Shown here: one piece after another, positions 23,413 through 33,276 of the stretch
Numbering within the stretch: the stretch's first letter is position 1
Layout of the letters: each line of letters starts with the position of its first letter
From: Candidatus Brocadiaceae bacterium
Lineage (GTDB): Bacteria > Planctomycetota > Brocadiia > SM23-32
Length of the DNA: 37,843 nucleotides
Assembly (NCBI GenBank): GCA_003551565.1
Contig: PUMZ01000034.1
Coordinates: 1 to 37,843 of the forward strand
Direction: 5' to 3'
Made by a program: the position numbers and the translations under genes
The notes under the pieces: generated by a model
Databases searched by the model: none
The model's input: the letters and a program-made list of their open reading frames with translations, nothing else
Told to the model about the DNA's origin: nothing

Positions 23413-24204
23413 ATGCAACCATGTCATGACCTACATTTACATACCTCTCTCTCGGCATGCTGCCAGTTGAACGACAGGACCCCCGCTTCCGTGATCGCGT
23501 TGGCGGAATCGATGGGCGTATCGACGATCGGTTTTGCGGATCACATATGGGCCAACCCCGGGATTTCGCCAAGCGAATGGTATCGCCCGCAGAATGAGGA
23601 GCAGATATCCAGGTTGCGGTCGCAGCTGGCGGAGGTCTCAACCCCTTTGCGTGTGCTGGTTGGATGCGAAGCGGACATGATTGCGCCGGGCAAATTTGGC
23701 ATCGTGCCTGAATTTGCCCGGACATTGGATTATGTACTCCTTTCCTGCAGCCACTTCCACATGAAAGAATTCGTCGCTCAGCCGCCAACTGATGCACCAT
23801 CCGATCTCGCCCGGCAGATGCTGGATTTTTTCCGTTCCGGCGTCGCAAGCGGTTTGGCCACATCCATCGCCCACCCGCTGTTTCCTTTTGGCAGTCGCGA
23901 CAAATTTGCTCAGGCTATTTCATCGATTTCCGACGCAGAGCTGGAAGATGCTTTTGGGTTGGCCAGTGAACATGGCACAGCCCTGGAGATAACCCCCGTC
24001 TTCATACCACCCGAAATTGATCCGCCCTTTTCCATCGACACTCCTGTACGCTTTCTGTCCATCGCCAGGAATATGGGGTGCAAGTTCACTTTCGGAACAG
24101 ACGCTCACGATCCTGCGGGCCAAAGGAGGTTGCCGGAACTCGCTATGGTTGCGGATATGGCGGGCATTCATGATGAGGATGTGCTGAACATTTCGTCAAG
24201 ATGA
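23413..24204 (+). CDS. PHP-domain hydrolase (histidinol-phosphatase-like)
   Basis: The product is 263 residues from ATG 23413 (MQPCHDLHLHTSLS). The first PHP motif DLHLHT is near the N-terminus. Further metal ligands fit GFADHIW, GCEADM, SCSHFH, SIAHPLF and FGTDAHDP. The PHP fold binds three metals and hydrolyses phosphomonoesters; members include HisK-type histidinol phosphatases and polymerase-associated domains. No his gene is nearby, so the substrate is open. The ribosome binding site is weak (GGGAAAGGCA), and a GC-rich in-frame extension to 23185 looks non-coding. It lies 176 bases before the FG-GAP gene and may head or precede that operon. Confidence 0.82.
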   Translation: MQPCHDLHLHTSLSACCQLNDRTPASVIALAESMGVSTIGFADHIWANPGISPSEWYRPQNEEQISRLRSQLAEVSTPLRVLVGCEADMIAPGKFGIVPEFARTLDYVLLSCSHFHMKEFVAQPPTDAPSDLARQMLDFFRSGVASGLATSIAHPLFPFGSRDKFAQAISSISDAELEDAFGLASEHGTALEITPVFIPPEIDPPFSIDTPVRFLSIARNMGCKFTFGTDAHDPAGQRRLPELAMVADMAGIHDEDVLNISSR

Positions 24205-24380
24205 GGCAACTAATTCAACCAGTGTGACCGTTGCAGCGATCGGGCAACCGTCGCATGCCGAAATTGTCAGTACGCTCAGGAAGGCAGCGTTTGATGCGGT
24301 TCTTTTTACAGGTTAGAATTTTCAGGTTAGAATACAGGAAGGTAAGATACAGAGAAATGTCAACAGAGGAGATTCCGGCC

Positions 24381-26303
24381 ATGAAAGAAAGCATGTGCAA
24401 TATGCGTAAAGTTTGGCTGATAGCGCTGGTTTTCGGTGTTGTTTTCCCGATGCCGGCATCGGCCCTGATTAATCCGAATTTCACGCCCATTCACCTCGTG
24501 GAGCAGTCTGAAACCGTCCTGGAACTCACCTTCGGACAAGAAAGGGATGATGACGGGATGGTCCGGGCCGTGGTCGAGACCGTTATCAAAGGGGATATTG
24601 AAAAAGAATCGTTCCGGATCGATCCGGCAGCGGCCATATCCGTGGCGCAGCAGGATCAATTCGTCAACGCCGTCGGACGTGATGGCCAGCGCGCCATGCT
24701 GTTCATCGGTGAGTTCGAACCCGGCGGTTTCGAGGGCGGGGATCTGGATATCGGCCTGGATGCAATGGAGCGGCCCAAGTCCATCGGATTTTTGCATATC
24801 GACGGCCTTCCGGCCGCCCAGTGGCTGATCCTCGAAAACTGGGAGGAAGACATCTGGGACATGCTGCAGAGCGAAGCTTTTCTTCTTGCCACCTACAACG
24901 GCGGTACCGACATGCTGCGGCGAATGGTGGATTATATTCTGTCCGATCCGGGGGCGGACGTGCCGGTCGATTCGGGTATACGGTGGGAGACCCCTCCGAC
25001 CAAAATCGGAAAGGTCGACGGTACGGTGACCGATGCCGCCGCGGTACGTGTCTACCCGAACGAGAGCCCGGCTATGGAGCTGTTTCTGGCGGGACCGGAC
25101 GGCGACCGGCTCTTCAGGTGGAAGGAAGGCGAGCCTGTGGACATCACGGAAGAGACAGGGCTCAATTCACGCAGCGAAGTGTTTGCCTGGGCCGATTTCA
25201 ACGGAAACGGACGGATGGATCTCGCCAGTTTCGACGGCGAATCCATCACGCTCCATTACCAGCAGGAGGACGGTTCTTTCGCGGCAAATGCACTGGAGCT
25301 GGGGGATGGGGCTCTCGAACACGGCTGCCTGTCGCTTTCTCCCATCGAGATCGGCAACGACGCGGCGGGGCTGATCGCAGGCACCCGCAGAGTGCCGGTG
25401 CTGATAAGTTTTGAGGGCGGGGAAGCCTCGTGGCGTCCGCTGGTGGATGAGCCGGATGAGGTTGATTCCCTGGAAGATCCTTCTGTATCGATCGTTGCCG
25501 ATTTCGACGGCAACGGCCGCCCGGACGTGCTGCAGCTCGGAGCGTCCGCGAGCCACCTCTACCGCGGCATCGGCACCGGCCGGTTCGCCGATCCCGTCAG
25601 GACGAACGCGTCCGTCGGAGGCGGCGAACACGGGGTGACTCTCGGCGATTTCGACCAGGGCGGGCTGCCCGACCTGTTTGTGGCTGCCGAACGGCGTCAC
25701 CTCCTGTGGCAGAACAGGGGCGACGGTGTGTTCGAGGAGACCATGATGCTGAGCGGGGAGGTGAGCTACAAACTGACCAGCGAAGGCAAGGACGCGCATA
25801 CGGCGGATTTCGGCAACGACGGACGGGAAGACCTGATGATCACCTACTCTTCATCTCAGGCGCCCTACATCCTCTACAACCGCGGGTTCCGCAGTTTTGC
25901 CCATGCATTGAACCTGGACCTCGACCGCGACAACCTGCTGCCGCAGACGACCGAAGGTCAGCAGGCCGCCTGTTTCGGCGATTTCACCGGCAACGGAGCG
26001 GTGGATCTGGCGATTGTACTGAACGACGGTGAGATATGGTGGGTCCGCCGTGAAATGGACAGACCGGCGGCGCTGACAATCCAGGCCATACTGCCCGAAG
26101 GCGAGAGCGGTCCCGTAAGCGTAAAGGGAACGCGCTTCGAACGTGAACTCGGAATGCGGCGGGCCACTCCCGCGAACCCGGCGGTATTCGGCGCACGCCG
26201 TCCGGGGCCGGTTACCATCACCTGGCAGTATCCCGATGGCGAACCGCAGCAGAAAGAGGTCATTCTCGAAGATCGGCCCGTCAGCGTTCTGCTGGAACCC
26301 TGA
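24381..26303 (+). CDS. secreted FG-GAP/VCBS beta-propeller protein
   Basis: The 640-residue product starts at ATG 24381 (GAGGAG nine bases upstream). The signal peptide (MRKVWLIALVFGVVFPMPASA) ends near residue 28. Residues 30-230 form an unassigned N-terminal domain. At least five FG-GAP/VCBS-type calcium-binding blades follow: DFNGNGRMDLAS (about 271), DFDGNGRPDVLQ (373), DFDQGGLPDLFVA (422), DFGNDGREDLMI (475) and DFTGNGAVDLAI (533). Such propellers bind proteins or glycans outside the cell. It lies 42 bases upstream of the PQQ-type propeller gene and appears to open an operon of five genes. Confidence 0.85.
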   Translation: MKESMCNMRKVWLIALVFGVVFPMPASALINPNFTPIHLVEQSETVLELTFGQERDDDGMVRAVVETVIKGDIEKESFRIDPAAAISVAQQDQFVNAVGRDGQRAMLFIGEFEPGGFEGGDLDIGLDAMERPKSIGFLHIDGLPAAQWLILENWEEDIWDMLQSEAFLLATYNGGTDMLRRMVDYILSDPGADVPVDSGIRWETPPTKIGKVDGTVTDAAAVRVYPNESPAMELFLAGPDGDRLFRWKEGEPVDITEETGLNSRSEVFAWADFNGNGRMDLASFDGESITLHYQQEDGSFAANALELGDGALEHGCLSLSPIEIGNDAAGLIAGTRRVPVLISFEGGEASWRPLVDEPDEVDSLEDPSVSIVADFDGNGRPDVLQLGASASHLYRGIGTGRFADPVRTNASVGGGEHGVTLGDFDQGGLPDLFVAAERRHLLWQNRGDGVFEETMMLSGEVSYKLTSEGKDAHTADFGNDGREDLMITYSSSQAPYILYNRGFRSFAHALNLDLDRDNLLPQTTEGQQAACFGDFTGNGAVDLAIVLNDGEIWWVRREMDRPAALTIQAILPEGESGPVSVKGTRFERELGMRRATPANPAVFGARRPGPVTITWQYPDGEPQQKEVILEDRPVSVLLEP

Positions 26304-26345
26304 CCTTCCCTTTTTGTTCCGATGTGATTACGAGGAAACAACGAC

Positions 26346-29066
26346 ATGGACATTCTGATTCCGATTAGCGAAGGCGCCCTGTCTCCGGCGGTCGTGCCCG
26401 TGATGATAGGACCGATGCAGGCTTTGCTGGCGGTTCTGCCGGGCATCCTGGCGGCCCTCGGCGGGATGCTGCTGGCTATCTTCCGTCCCTCCACCGTCAA
26501 AAAACTGGCCAAACTCCTGTGGGCTCAAAAACTGCAGGTCATTGCAGCGGCGGCTGTGATATGGGGGGCCGTTCACCTGGCGGGCAGGGTTCTGCCCGAC
26601 CGCGGCCCCGAGGTGGCGGAGGCCGACGAGGAGGCCGAGGACTGGTTGCAGTTCCGTGGTTCTCCGCACCGGGCGGGCCATGCGCCCGACGGATACGACG
26701 ACCCGGTGCAGGGCGGGGTGAACTGGTCGTTCTCCCTGGGCGATTCAACGCATTTTTACTCCTCCCCCACCGTCGTCGGCAACCGCGTCTACATCGCCTC
26801 CTCCGAAGTATCGCTGTTCGACCGTCAGGGCACCGGTTATATCTTCTGTTTCGATGCCGATACCGGAGCCGAAGTCTGGCGCGGCGGACCGCGCGATTAC
26901 CGTGCGACGTTTTCCTCTCCCGCGGTGAAAGGCAATCGCCTGGCGATCGGAGAGGGCCTGCACGAAACCCGCGATGCCCGCGTGATGGTGCTCGACCTCG
27001 ACCGGGAGGGCGAAGTGCTCTGGAGCTACCGGACCGACAGCCATGCCGAGTCCTCGCCGGTCATCCACAACGACCGCGTCTATTTCGGGTCGGGGCAGGA
27101 CGGATATTACGCGTTCGAGATCGAGCCCGGCGAGGACGGTGAACCGCAGAAACTGTGGCACGTTCCCGGAGAGGATTATCCCGATGCCTCCGGATCGCCC
27201 GGAGCATACAAGGACTGGATTATCGTGCCCATGGGCCGGTGGGGTGGAAACGCTGTCGCCGCTCTGGACGCCGATACAGGCGAAGAAGAGTGGCGCCTGG
27301 ATACGCCCTACCCCGTGTTTTCCGGACCTACGGTGGCCGAGGAACATGGGGTGGTTCTGATCGGCATGGGAACCGGCAATTATATCCAGACCGCCGAAGA
27401 GGCGTTGCCGGGCGAGCTCGAACGCCTGAGGGAGGCCGGCGCAACGGAGGAAGAAATTGAAGAAGCAAGGGAACATCTTGGACCCGCCGGTGAGCTCTGG
27501 GCCATTGACCTGGATACGCAGGAAGTGCGCTGGTCCTTCAGCACGCCCCGGGCCGTGATCGCACAACCGGCGGTCGACGGCAACAACGTTTACATCGCCT
27601 CCCGTGACGGGCAGGTGCACAGGATCGACATCCGGACCGGGGAGCGGGTCGGGGTCTGGGAAGCGCGCGACCATTTGCTCGCCTCCCCCGCGGTGGGTCG
27701 CGAACATGTGTACGTGGTAACGAACCGGGGACTCCTCTTTGCACTGGACAAACACCGGATGCTCCCCGTTTGGGACGAACCGCTGGCCGGCCCTCCCTCT
27801 ATCAGCTCGCCGACCATCGCACGCGGACAATTGTACGTGGGAACGACCGGCAGCGGCATGTTGTCCATAGGCTCCAGCGAACGGCCGCCGGAGACGCCTT
27901 TATGGGGGAGCGACCGGGGCGGACCGGACCGCTCCGGATGGGAAGAAGGCAGCCTGCTCACGGCCCGGGGATCCTATGCATGGGGGTATGATGAGTCCCT
28001 TCCCGACCCGAAGGAGGGCACGTCGCCCCGCGTCTCGGCCCCCCCGGCAGCTCTCCTGCTGCCGGCCGATGATGAGGATGCAGAGGGGGCGGAAGAACAT
28101 GCAGTGTTCGTGCCGTGGAGCGACGGGCGCAGCCACGCGATCGCACGACTCGACTTCCCCGATGGTGTGGAACGGGCGCCGGTGCGCACCTGGATGACCG
28201 AGTGCGCGCTGGAAGTCTCTTCGCCCATCGCGGCCGTGGGGAATGCCGTTTTCGTTCTCGAAGGTCAACAGGGAGACGACGACCGATGGCTGCGTGCGCT
28301 GGATGTCGGGACGGGGGAAGAGCGCTGGCGATACCCGGTCGAAGCCGGCGCCGCCGGCACGCTGCTCCTGACCCGCACCCACCTGCTGGCCGCCGTTACC
28401 GAAGGCGAGCTGAGCTGTTTTGATCTCACAGAGGCGGGCGGAGCCGATGAGGCGCCCGTCTCCGAGGACGTACGCTGGACCCTGCCGCTCGGTCAACTCA
28501 AAGGAACACCCATGATCGACGGGGACCTGCTGATCGCCGCCTCAGCGGATCCGGCCCGCCTGACGGTCAAGGATCTGCTGAGCGGGGAAACGCTCTGGGA
28601 GCAGAGGCTGGAAACGGCTCCCCGGACGGGACCGGTTCTGGTGCGCGACATCGTCTGGATCGGGCGGGACGACGGCGTTCATGGCTATGATCTTTTCGGC
28701 GGAGAACGTATTCACACTGCGGGCGCGGAACCGCCCGTGGACCGGCTGGTGGTCAACGGCGACAACCTCGCCTGGGTAACAGAAAACGGCACGGCCAAAG
28801 TATTCAATGCTGCGAGAGGGGAGATTCAGGCGTCGATTGAGGACGTGGAACCGCTTTACGCGCCGCTGCTCAGTGACAGTGGCCTCTTGCTGCTGGCCGA
28901 GGAGTCGCTGGATCGCTATGATTTTGAAACAGGCGAACGCCGTTTCTGGGCCCGGCTGAGTGAATCGTGGCCCGGCCGTCCTGAAACCCCTCCTTTCATG
29001 ATAGATCGTCATCTGCTCTTCGGAGCAACGACACATCGTCTTGTGTCAATTCAAATGGAGAATTAA
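26346..29066 (+). CDS. membrane-anchored PQQ-like (BamB-type) beta-propeller protein
   Basis: The product is 906 residues with GAGG before the ATG. Two hydrophobic helices (about 18-46 and 62-80) anchor the N-terminus. WLQFRGSPHRAGHA (about 97-110) opens a PQQ-like propeller region: repeated blades carry DADTGAEVWR, DLDREGEVLWSY, DADTGEEEWR and DLDTQEVRWSF. A second set (DVGTGEERWRYP, DLLSGETLWEQ) suggests two propellers in tandem. The blades look structural, as no dehydrogenase active site was recognised, so a scaffold or sensor at the outer face of the inner membrane is more likely than a quinoprotein enzyme. Its stop TAA overlaps the next ATG by one base. Confidence 0.85.
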   Translation: MDILIPISEGALSPAVVPVMIGPMQALLAVLPGILAALGGMLLAIFRPSTVKKLAKLLWAQKLQVIAAAAVIWGAVHLAGRVLPDRGPEVAEADEEAEDWLQFRGSPHRAGHAPDGYDDPVQGGVNWSFSLGDSTHFYSSPTVVGNRVYIASSEVSLFDRQGTGYIFCFDADTGAEVWRGGPRDYRATFSSPAVKGNRLAIGEGLHETRDARVMVLDLDREGEVLWSYRTDSHAESSPVIHNDRVYFGSGQDGYYAFEIEPGEDGEPQKLWHVPGEDYPDASGSPGAYKDWIIVPMGRWGGNAVAALDADTGEEEWRLDTPYPVFSGPTVAEEHGVVLIGMGTGNYIQTAEEALPGELERLREAGATEEEIEEAREHLGPAGELWAIDLDTQEVRWSFSTPRAVIAQPAVDGNNVYIASRDGQVHRIDIRTGERVGVWEARDHLLASPAVGREHVYVVTNRGLLFALDKHRMLPVWDEPLAGPPSISSPTIARGQLYVGTTGSGMLSIGSSERPPETPLWGSDRGGPDRSGWEEGSLLTARGSYAWGYDESLPDPKEGTSPRVSAPPAALLLPADDEDAEGAEEHAVFVPWSDGRSHAIARLDFPDGVERAPVRTWMTECALEVSSPIAAVGNAVFVLEGQQGDDDRWLRALDVGTGEERWRYPVEAGAAGTLLLTRTHLLAAVTEGELSCFDLTEAGGADEAPVSEDVRWTLPLGQLKGTPMIDGDLLIAASADPARLTVKDLLSGETLWEQRLETAPRTGPVLVRDIVWIGRDDGVHGYDLFGGERIHTAGAEPPVDRLVVNGDNLAWVTENGTAKVFNAARGEIQASIEDVEPLYAPLLSDSGLLLLAEESLDRYDFETGERRFWARLSESWPGRPETPPFMIDRHLLFGATTHRLVSIQMEN

Positions 29067-31849
29067 TGAGCATGGCTTCCGAACTGAAATCGCAGGTTAT
29101 CCATCCGTTCGGCCTCGGCCACGGCGCTGAAGCATCGGATCCCGATCCCGAGCTGCTGGGGGGCAAAGGTGCAAGCCTCATCTCAATGAGCCGTGCCGGT
29201 CTGCCGGTGCCTCCCGGATTTGTCATACCCGTTCCATGCTGCCGCTACTACCATGAACACAACGGGGAGTGGCCGGAAGGACTCGAGGAGCAGCTCAGCC
29301 GTGCCATGGAACAGCTCGAAGAGGAGCTCGACAGGCGCTTCGGCCGCGGGCCTGCCCCGTTGCTGGTCTCCGTCCGCAGCGGTGCGGCCAGATCCATGCC
29401 GGGAATGATGGATACGATCCTCAACTGCGGCCTCCATCCCGGTCTTGCCGAACAGCTTCCGGACACCGAACGGTTCTGGACCGTTTATGAAACGTTCGTC
29501 CGCCAGTTCGGACGAACGGTCGCCGGCATCGAAGAACGCCGCTTTGAAGAAGTATCCGCTGCCGCCGCTGGTTCGGAAGATCACGGGGCCCCGGCCATGG
29601 CCTGCATTGAGCTCTACGAACAGGAATCCGGCCGGAAATTCCCCGTCGAACCGTGGGCGACGCTCAAGGCGTGTATCAATGCCGTTTTCGCTTCCTGGAA
29701 CAACGAACGGGCCAGGATTTACCGTAGCGCCCACAACCTGGAATACCTGGACGGCACGGCCGTCACCGTACAGGCGATGTTCGACAGTGAGGTGTCGGGA
29801 ATCGCATTTACCGCCAACCCTTCCAATCCGACCGCCGACGAGATCATCATCGAAAGCGCTTACGGACTGGGTGAGTCGATCGTTTCGGGGGACGTGGCAC
29901 CCGACCGCTTCGTCGTGGATTCCGGGACCCATCGGATCAAGCAACGCGAGATCGGGCGCAAAGAGCACATGATAATGGGCCTGAGCCGCTCGGAGGATGA
30001 GGCCGACTTCGATCCTGAAGCTCCTTCGCTGAACGACGAACAGATCGGCGAGCTGGTCGCGATGGGCATGCGGGTTGAAGAGTATTTCGGCTATCCGGTC
30101 GATATCGAGTGGGGAATAGCCGGAGGCCGCCTGGCACTGCTGCAGTCCAGAGCCATCCGCGGCCTCGATGTGGCCCGCGACGTCGAGACGGGCCGGGAAC
30201 AGGAAATCATAAGGCTCAAACAACAACTGGCGGATCGGACCCACAAAAAAAGAAAAATATGGGTTACCCACAACCTGGCTGAAACGCTGACCGCACCCAC
30301 CACAATGACATGGGATATCATCGGCGATTTTATGAAGGGAGACGGTGGATTCGGCCGGATGTACCAGGATCTCGGCTACCGGCCGAGCAAAGAAGTGCGG
30401 GAAGAAGGCTTCCTCGAACTCATCTGCGGCAACATTTATGCCGACGTGGACCGTGCTGCAAAGCTTTTCTGGGACGGGATGCCGTTCGAATACGATCATG
30501 AAGAGGTTCTCAATGACCAGAGCGTGCTCGAAACGGCTCCAACACGGTTCGAAGCCGCCAACAGCGACGGCTCCTTTCTGCTCCGCCTGCCCGGTTTCAT
30601 AGCTGCAGTCATACGCTCGGCCCGTATCACCAAACAGGCACGCGCCGAGGCTTACGAGCACTTTGAAAACGAAATGCTGCCACCCTACCTCGCCCGGCTG
30701 GAACGGTGGTCGGAACAGGACCTCGCATCCCTGCCGACCGGGCAATTGATCGACGCTCTGCATGAACGCATTGAACTGGTTATGAACGATTTCGGCAAAG
30801 AATCGCTGAAACCCGGTTTTTTCGGCGGCCTCGCGCAGGGAGAACTTGAAGCCCTGCTGACTCAATTGCTCGGTCCCGAATCGGGGCCCCAGCTCTGCCG
30901 CATTCTCTCCTCCGGCTTCGAAGACAGTACCGTGCGGCAGAACCGGATGCTTTATGATGTAGCCCGGGAAAAAGTTTCCCTGGAAACTTTCCTCCAATCC
31001 TTCGGCCACCGCGCGGTCGGTGAGATGGAACTGGCGCGCCCGCGCTGGCGGGAAGATCCCGGGTACCTTAAAACAATGATTCAAAGCCAGCGCAACATAA
31101 GTGAAGACCACTCGCCGGAAGCGATGCATGCCAGAAACCGCCGGCGCCGCGAAGAGTCACTGCATAACCTGCCGAAGACCCTTGCCGATGCCGGAGCCGG
31201 GTTCATGTACGAAAAGGTGGCCGGCCTCGCCGAAGAAGCACGCAAACTGCTTCCCTATCGTGAGACCGGCAAGCATTACCTGCTGATGGGGTTTGAGGCG
31301 ATCCGCAATGTGCTGCTTGAATTCGGACGGCGCTGGGAAATCGCCAGCGATGTATTCCACCTCCACCTGAACGAACTTCCGGAGTTTGAGCATAGACGGG
31401 ACGCTTTGATGGAAAAAATACAAGCGCGTTCCGTCCGCCGGGAAGCATTCAAACGCCTCGATATGCCCGATGTGATCGACTCGCGCCACCTTGATGATCT
31501 CGGCCTGCCGCGCGAGACCGAATCCGCCGATGAGCTCGACGCCTTCAGCCTCTCGCCGGGAACAGTGACCGGCACGGCCAGAATTATACGGGATCCGTCG
31601 GAGGCGCTCGATCTGCCCGAAGACTGCATCCTCGTCTGCCCCTCCACCGATCCCGCATGGACGGCCCTCTTCACCGCGATCCGGGGGTTGATAGTGGAAC
31701 GAGGCGGTGTGCTCAGCCACGGCGCCATAACCGCTCGCGATTTCAGTATCCCGGCCGTATCATGTTCCGGCGCCACCCGCACCATACCCGACGGGGCGCG
31801 CATACGCCTCGACGGCGACCGTGGCCATGTGACCTTAATTGAGGAGTAA
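29066..31849 (+). CDS. PPDK/PEP-synthase-like phosphotransferase lacking the PEP-binding barrel
   Basis: The product is 927 residues; GGAG lies five bases before the ATG, which overlaps the previous stop. Residues about 15-370 form the ATP-grasp nucleotide domain of pyruvate phosphate dikinase (GGKGASLISMSRAGLPVPPG, VRSGAARSMPGMMDTILN, TAVTVQAMFDSEVSGIAFT, DIEWGI). Residues about 390-800 are a helical region I do not recognise. Residues about 815-927 form the swivelling phosphohistidine domain, with H885 in GGVLSHGAITARDFSIPAV. The C-terminal TIM barrel that binds PEP or pyruvate is absent. This order resembles rifampin phosphotransferase, where the middle domain binds the acceptor. The acceptor here is unknown. 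Confidence 0.85.
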   Translation: MSMASELKSQVIHPFGLGHGAEASDPDPELLGGKGASLISMSRAGLPVPPGFVIPVPCCRYYHEHNGEWPEGLEEQLSRAMEQLEEELDRRFGRGPAPLLVSVRSGAARSMPGMMDTILNCGLHPGLAEQLPDTERFWTVYETFVRQFGRTVAGIEERRFEEVSAAAAGSEDHGAPAMACIELYEQESGRKFPVEPWATLKACINAVFASWNNERARIYRSAHNLEYLDGTAVTVQAMFDSEVSGIAFTANPSNPTADEIIIESAYGLGESIVSGDVAPDRFVVDSGTHRIKQREIGRKEHMIMGLSRSEDEADFDPEAPSLNDEQIGELVAMGMRVEEYFGYPVDIEWGIAGGRLALLQSRAIRGLDVARDVETGREQEIIRLKQQLADRTHKKRKIWVTHNLAETLTAPTTMTWDIIGDFMKGDGGFGRMYQDLGYRPSKEVREEGFLELICGNIYADVDRAAKLFWDGMPFEYDHEEVLNDQSVLETAPTRFEAANSDGSFLLRLPGFIAAVIRSARITKQARAEAYEHFENEMLPPYLARLERWSEQDLASLPTGQLIDALHERIELVMNDFGKESLKPGFFGGLAQGELEALLTQLLGPESGPQLCRILSSGFEDSTVRQNRMLYDVAREKVSLETFLQSFGHRAVGEMELARPRWREDPGYLKTMIQSQRNISEDHSPEAMHARNRRRREESLHNLPKTLADAGAGFMYEKVAGLAEEARKLLPYRETGKHYLLMGFEAIRNVLLEFGRRWEIASDVFHLHLNELPEFEHRRDALMEKIQARSVRREAFKRLDMPDVIDSRHLDDLGLPRETESADELDAFSLSPGTVTGTARIIRDPSEALDLPEDCILVCPSTDPAWTALFTAIRGLIVERGGVLSHGAITARDFSIPAVSCSGATRTIPDGARIRLDGDRGHVTLIEE

Positions 31850-31857
31850 ACAGGAAT

Positions 31858-32688
31858 ATGTTAGAGACGCTCGAAGACCTCATCCTGACCATAACGGATC
31901 CACTGCTGGGCTGGCTGCTGTGGCTGCCTCGCGACGTTGCCCTGCTGATCGTGGCGCTGTTGACCGGTTTGATCCTCACACTGGCCCGAAAATGGACGAC
32001 CGATCAACCCTATCTCGCCCGATGCAACACCGACAAGCGAAGACTCAAAGAACTGGTGAAAGAGGCGAAGAAAAAGAAAGACCGGGAGGCCCGCAAACGC
32101 TTGCGCCGAACCCTCGGACAGCTCGGGGCCGTCAAGTTCAAGGCCGAAGGCAAACCGCTTTTGCTGGCCATCGTCCCCATCGCCATGCTCGCCGTGTGGG
32201 CCTTTGCCCGGATAGCCTATATGCCTGTGGCGCCGGACGAAGCGGTCACGGTCAATGCCTATTACCCGCTGCCCGGAATCGGCCGGCGCGTGCATATGGT
32301 GCCCCAGCAGGATGTCGTCGCCGAAAACGGATGGATTCAGCAGGTCCGTCCGGTCGAAGAAGACGATTTTGCTTTCGGAATATACGATGGAATGGCCTCC
32401 TGGGAGATCAACGCCAAACCCCGCAACGAACCCTATTCGCTCAACATTCGCTTCGCCGGCGAATCGTTCGGAATACCTCTGCAGGTGCACGAACGGCTCT
32501 ACACAAACCCGATCGTCTTTATCGATGATCCCAGGATCGAGGCGCTGACCGTGGACCTCACCGAATACCGCCCCTTCGGTTTCATCCCCGGCATTCCAAT
32601 GCTGATGCTCCAGCCATGGATCATCGGTTACCTGATATTCGTCGTGCCCCTGTCATTGGTGCTGAAACGTATCATGCGCGTCCATTAA
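31858..32688 (+). CDS. EMC3/DUF106-like (YidC-Oxa1 superfamily) membrane protein
   Basis: The 276-residue product begins eight bases after the PPDK-like gene. Topology: a hydrophobic helix at about 22-43, a charged coiled coil at about 55-92 (RRLKELVKEAKKKKDREARK), a second helix at about 100-120 (LLLAIVPIAMLAVWAFARIAY), a polar domain of about 120 residues, and a final helix at about 252-271. The TM / cytosolic coiled coil / TM / TM plan matches the DUF106-EMC3-TMCO1 branch of the YidC superfamily, best known from archaea and eukaryotes. The large exported domain between the last two helices is an addition. The assignment rests on topology and coiled coil rather than on a clear sequence signature. 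Confidence 0.55.
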   Translation: MLETLEDLILTITDPLLGWLLWLPRDVALLIVALLTGLILTLARKWTTDQPYLARCNTDKRRLKELVKEAKKKKDREARKRLRRTLGQLGAVKFKAEGKPLLLAIVPIAMLAVWAFARIAYMPVAPDEAVTVNAYYPLPGIGRRVHMVPQQDVVAENGWIQQVRPVEEDDFAFGIYDGMASWEINAKPRNEPYSLNIRFAGESFGIPLQVHERLYTNPIVFIDDPRIEALTVDLTEYRPFGFIPGIPMLMLQPWIIGYLIFVVPLSLVLKRIMRVH

Positions 32689-32703
32689 GAACGGAGGATC
32701 GAC

Positions 32704-33276
32704 ATGGCAAAGCCAAAAAGGCTTTGTGATCTGACGGCTTTAATGTTTGGCTTTGTTCTGGTTCTGATTGCTGCCCGCACCGGCGGATACCTGCATGCCG
32801 GTGAAAATACCATCGCCCTGTCTTTTTCCGGAGATGGAGATTACCTGGATCTTGGCGTTGACGCCGGCGATCTGGGTATAGATGGAAACCGTGAAAAAAC
32901 CATCGAGCTCCGGGTTTTTATACGCAACTTTCAGAGTGATAAAGGTCTTTTCAGCCTGGGGACGACGGGGGATAGTCTGAGAGATTTTTCTCTGCGCGTC
33001 CTTGGGGGAACGCAAAGAATATATGCCGACGGTGAGTTGATCGGCGAACAGGACGGAGAACTCGACACTTCGACCGAACAAAACCTGAAAAAACTGGGGA
33101 CCATCAGCGGACGCAGCCTGCACGAGGCCTTCTGGGGCGGTCTCAGAGAACACGATGACGATCTTCCCGGCTTCTGGGACGGGGAGGCGCGCAGAAGGCG
33201 CGCGGAAATGGGACCGAAGGGGGCGGGCCTGGTTCGTCGAGTCGGACAGGCTGGACCGGAACGCGCGCCTCTTTGA
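32704..33276 (+). CDS. truncated LamG-like secreted protein
   Basis: GGAGG lies seven bases before the ATG. A signal peptide (LMFGFVLVLIAARTGGYLHA) precedes a LamG/concanavalin-like sandwich (ALSFSGDGDYLDLGV, RIYADGELIGEQDGEL). After about residue 125 the sequence becomes unlike the fold and ends in a low-complexity R/G-rich tail. A second frame from ATG 33154 to TAA 33309 encodes a normal-looking acidic helix (FVESDRLDRNARLFELAAQ). I infer that an internal deletion joined the start of a LamG protein to the end of another gene. Probably non-functional or a decaying gene at the end of the operon. Confidence 0.6.
   Translation: MAKPKRLCDLTALMFGFVLVLIAARTGGYLHAGENTIALSFSGDGDYLDLGVDAGDLGIDGNREKTIELRVFIRNFQSDKGLFSLGTTGDSLRDFSLRVLGGTQRIYADGELIGEQDGELDTSTEQNLKKLGTISGRSLHEAFWGGLREHDDDLPGFWDGEARRRRAEMGPKGAGLVRRVGQAGPERAPL

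Noticed and set aside
29183-31129. 648-codon minus-strand open frame
   Set aside because: It is antisense to the PPDK-like gene and has no motif or start signal.
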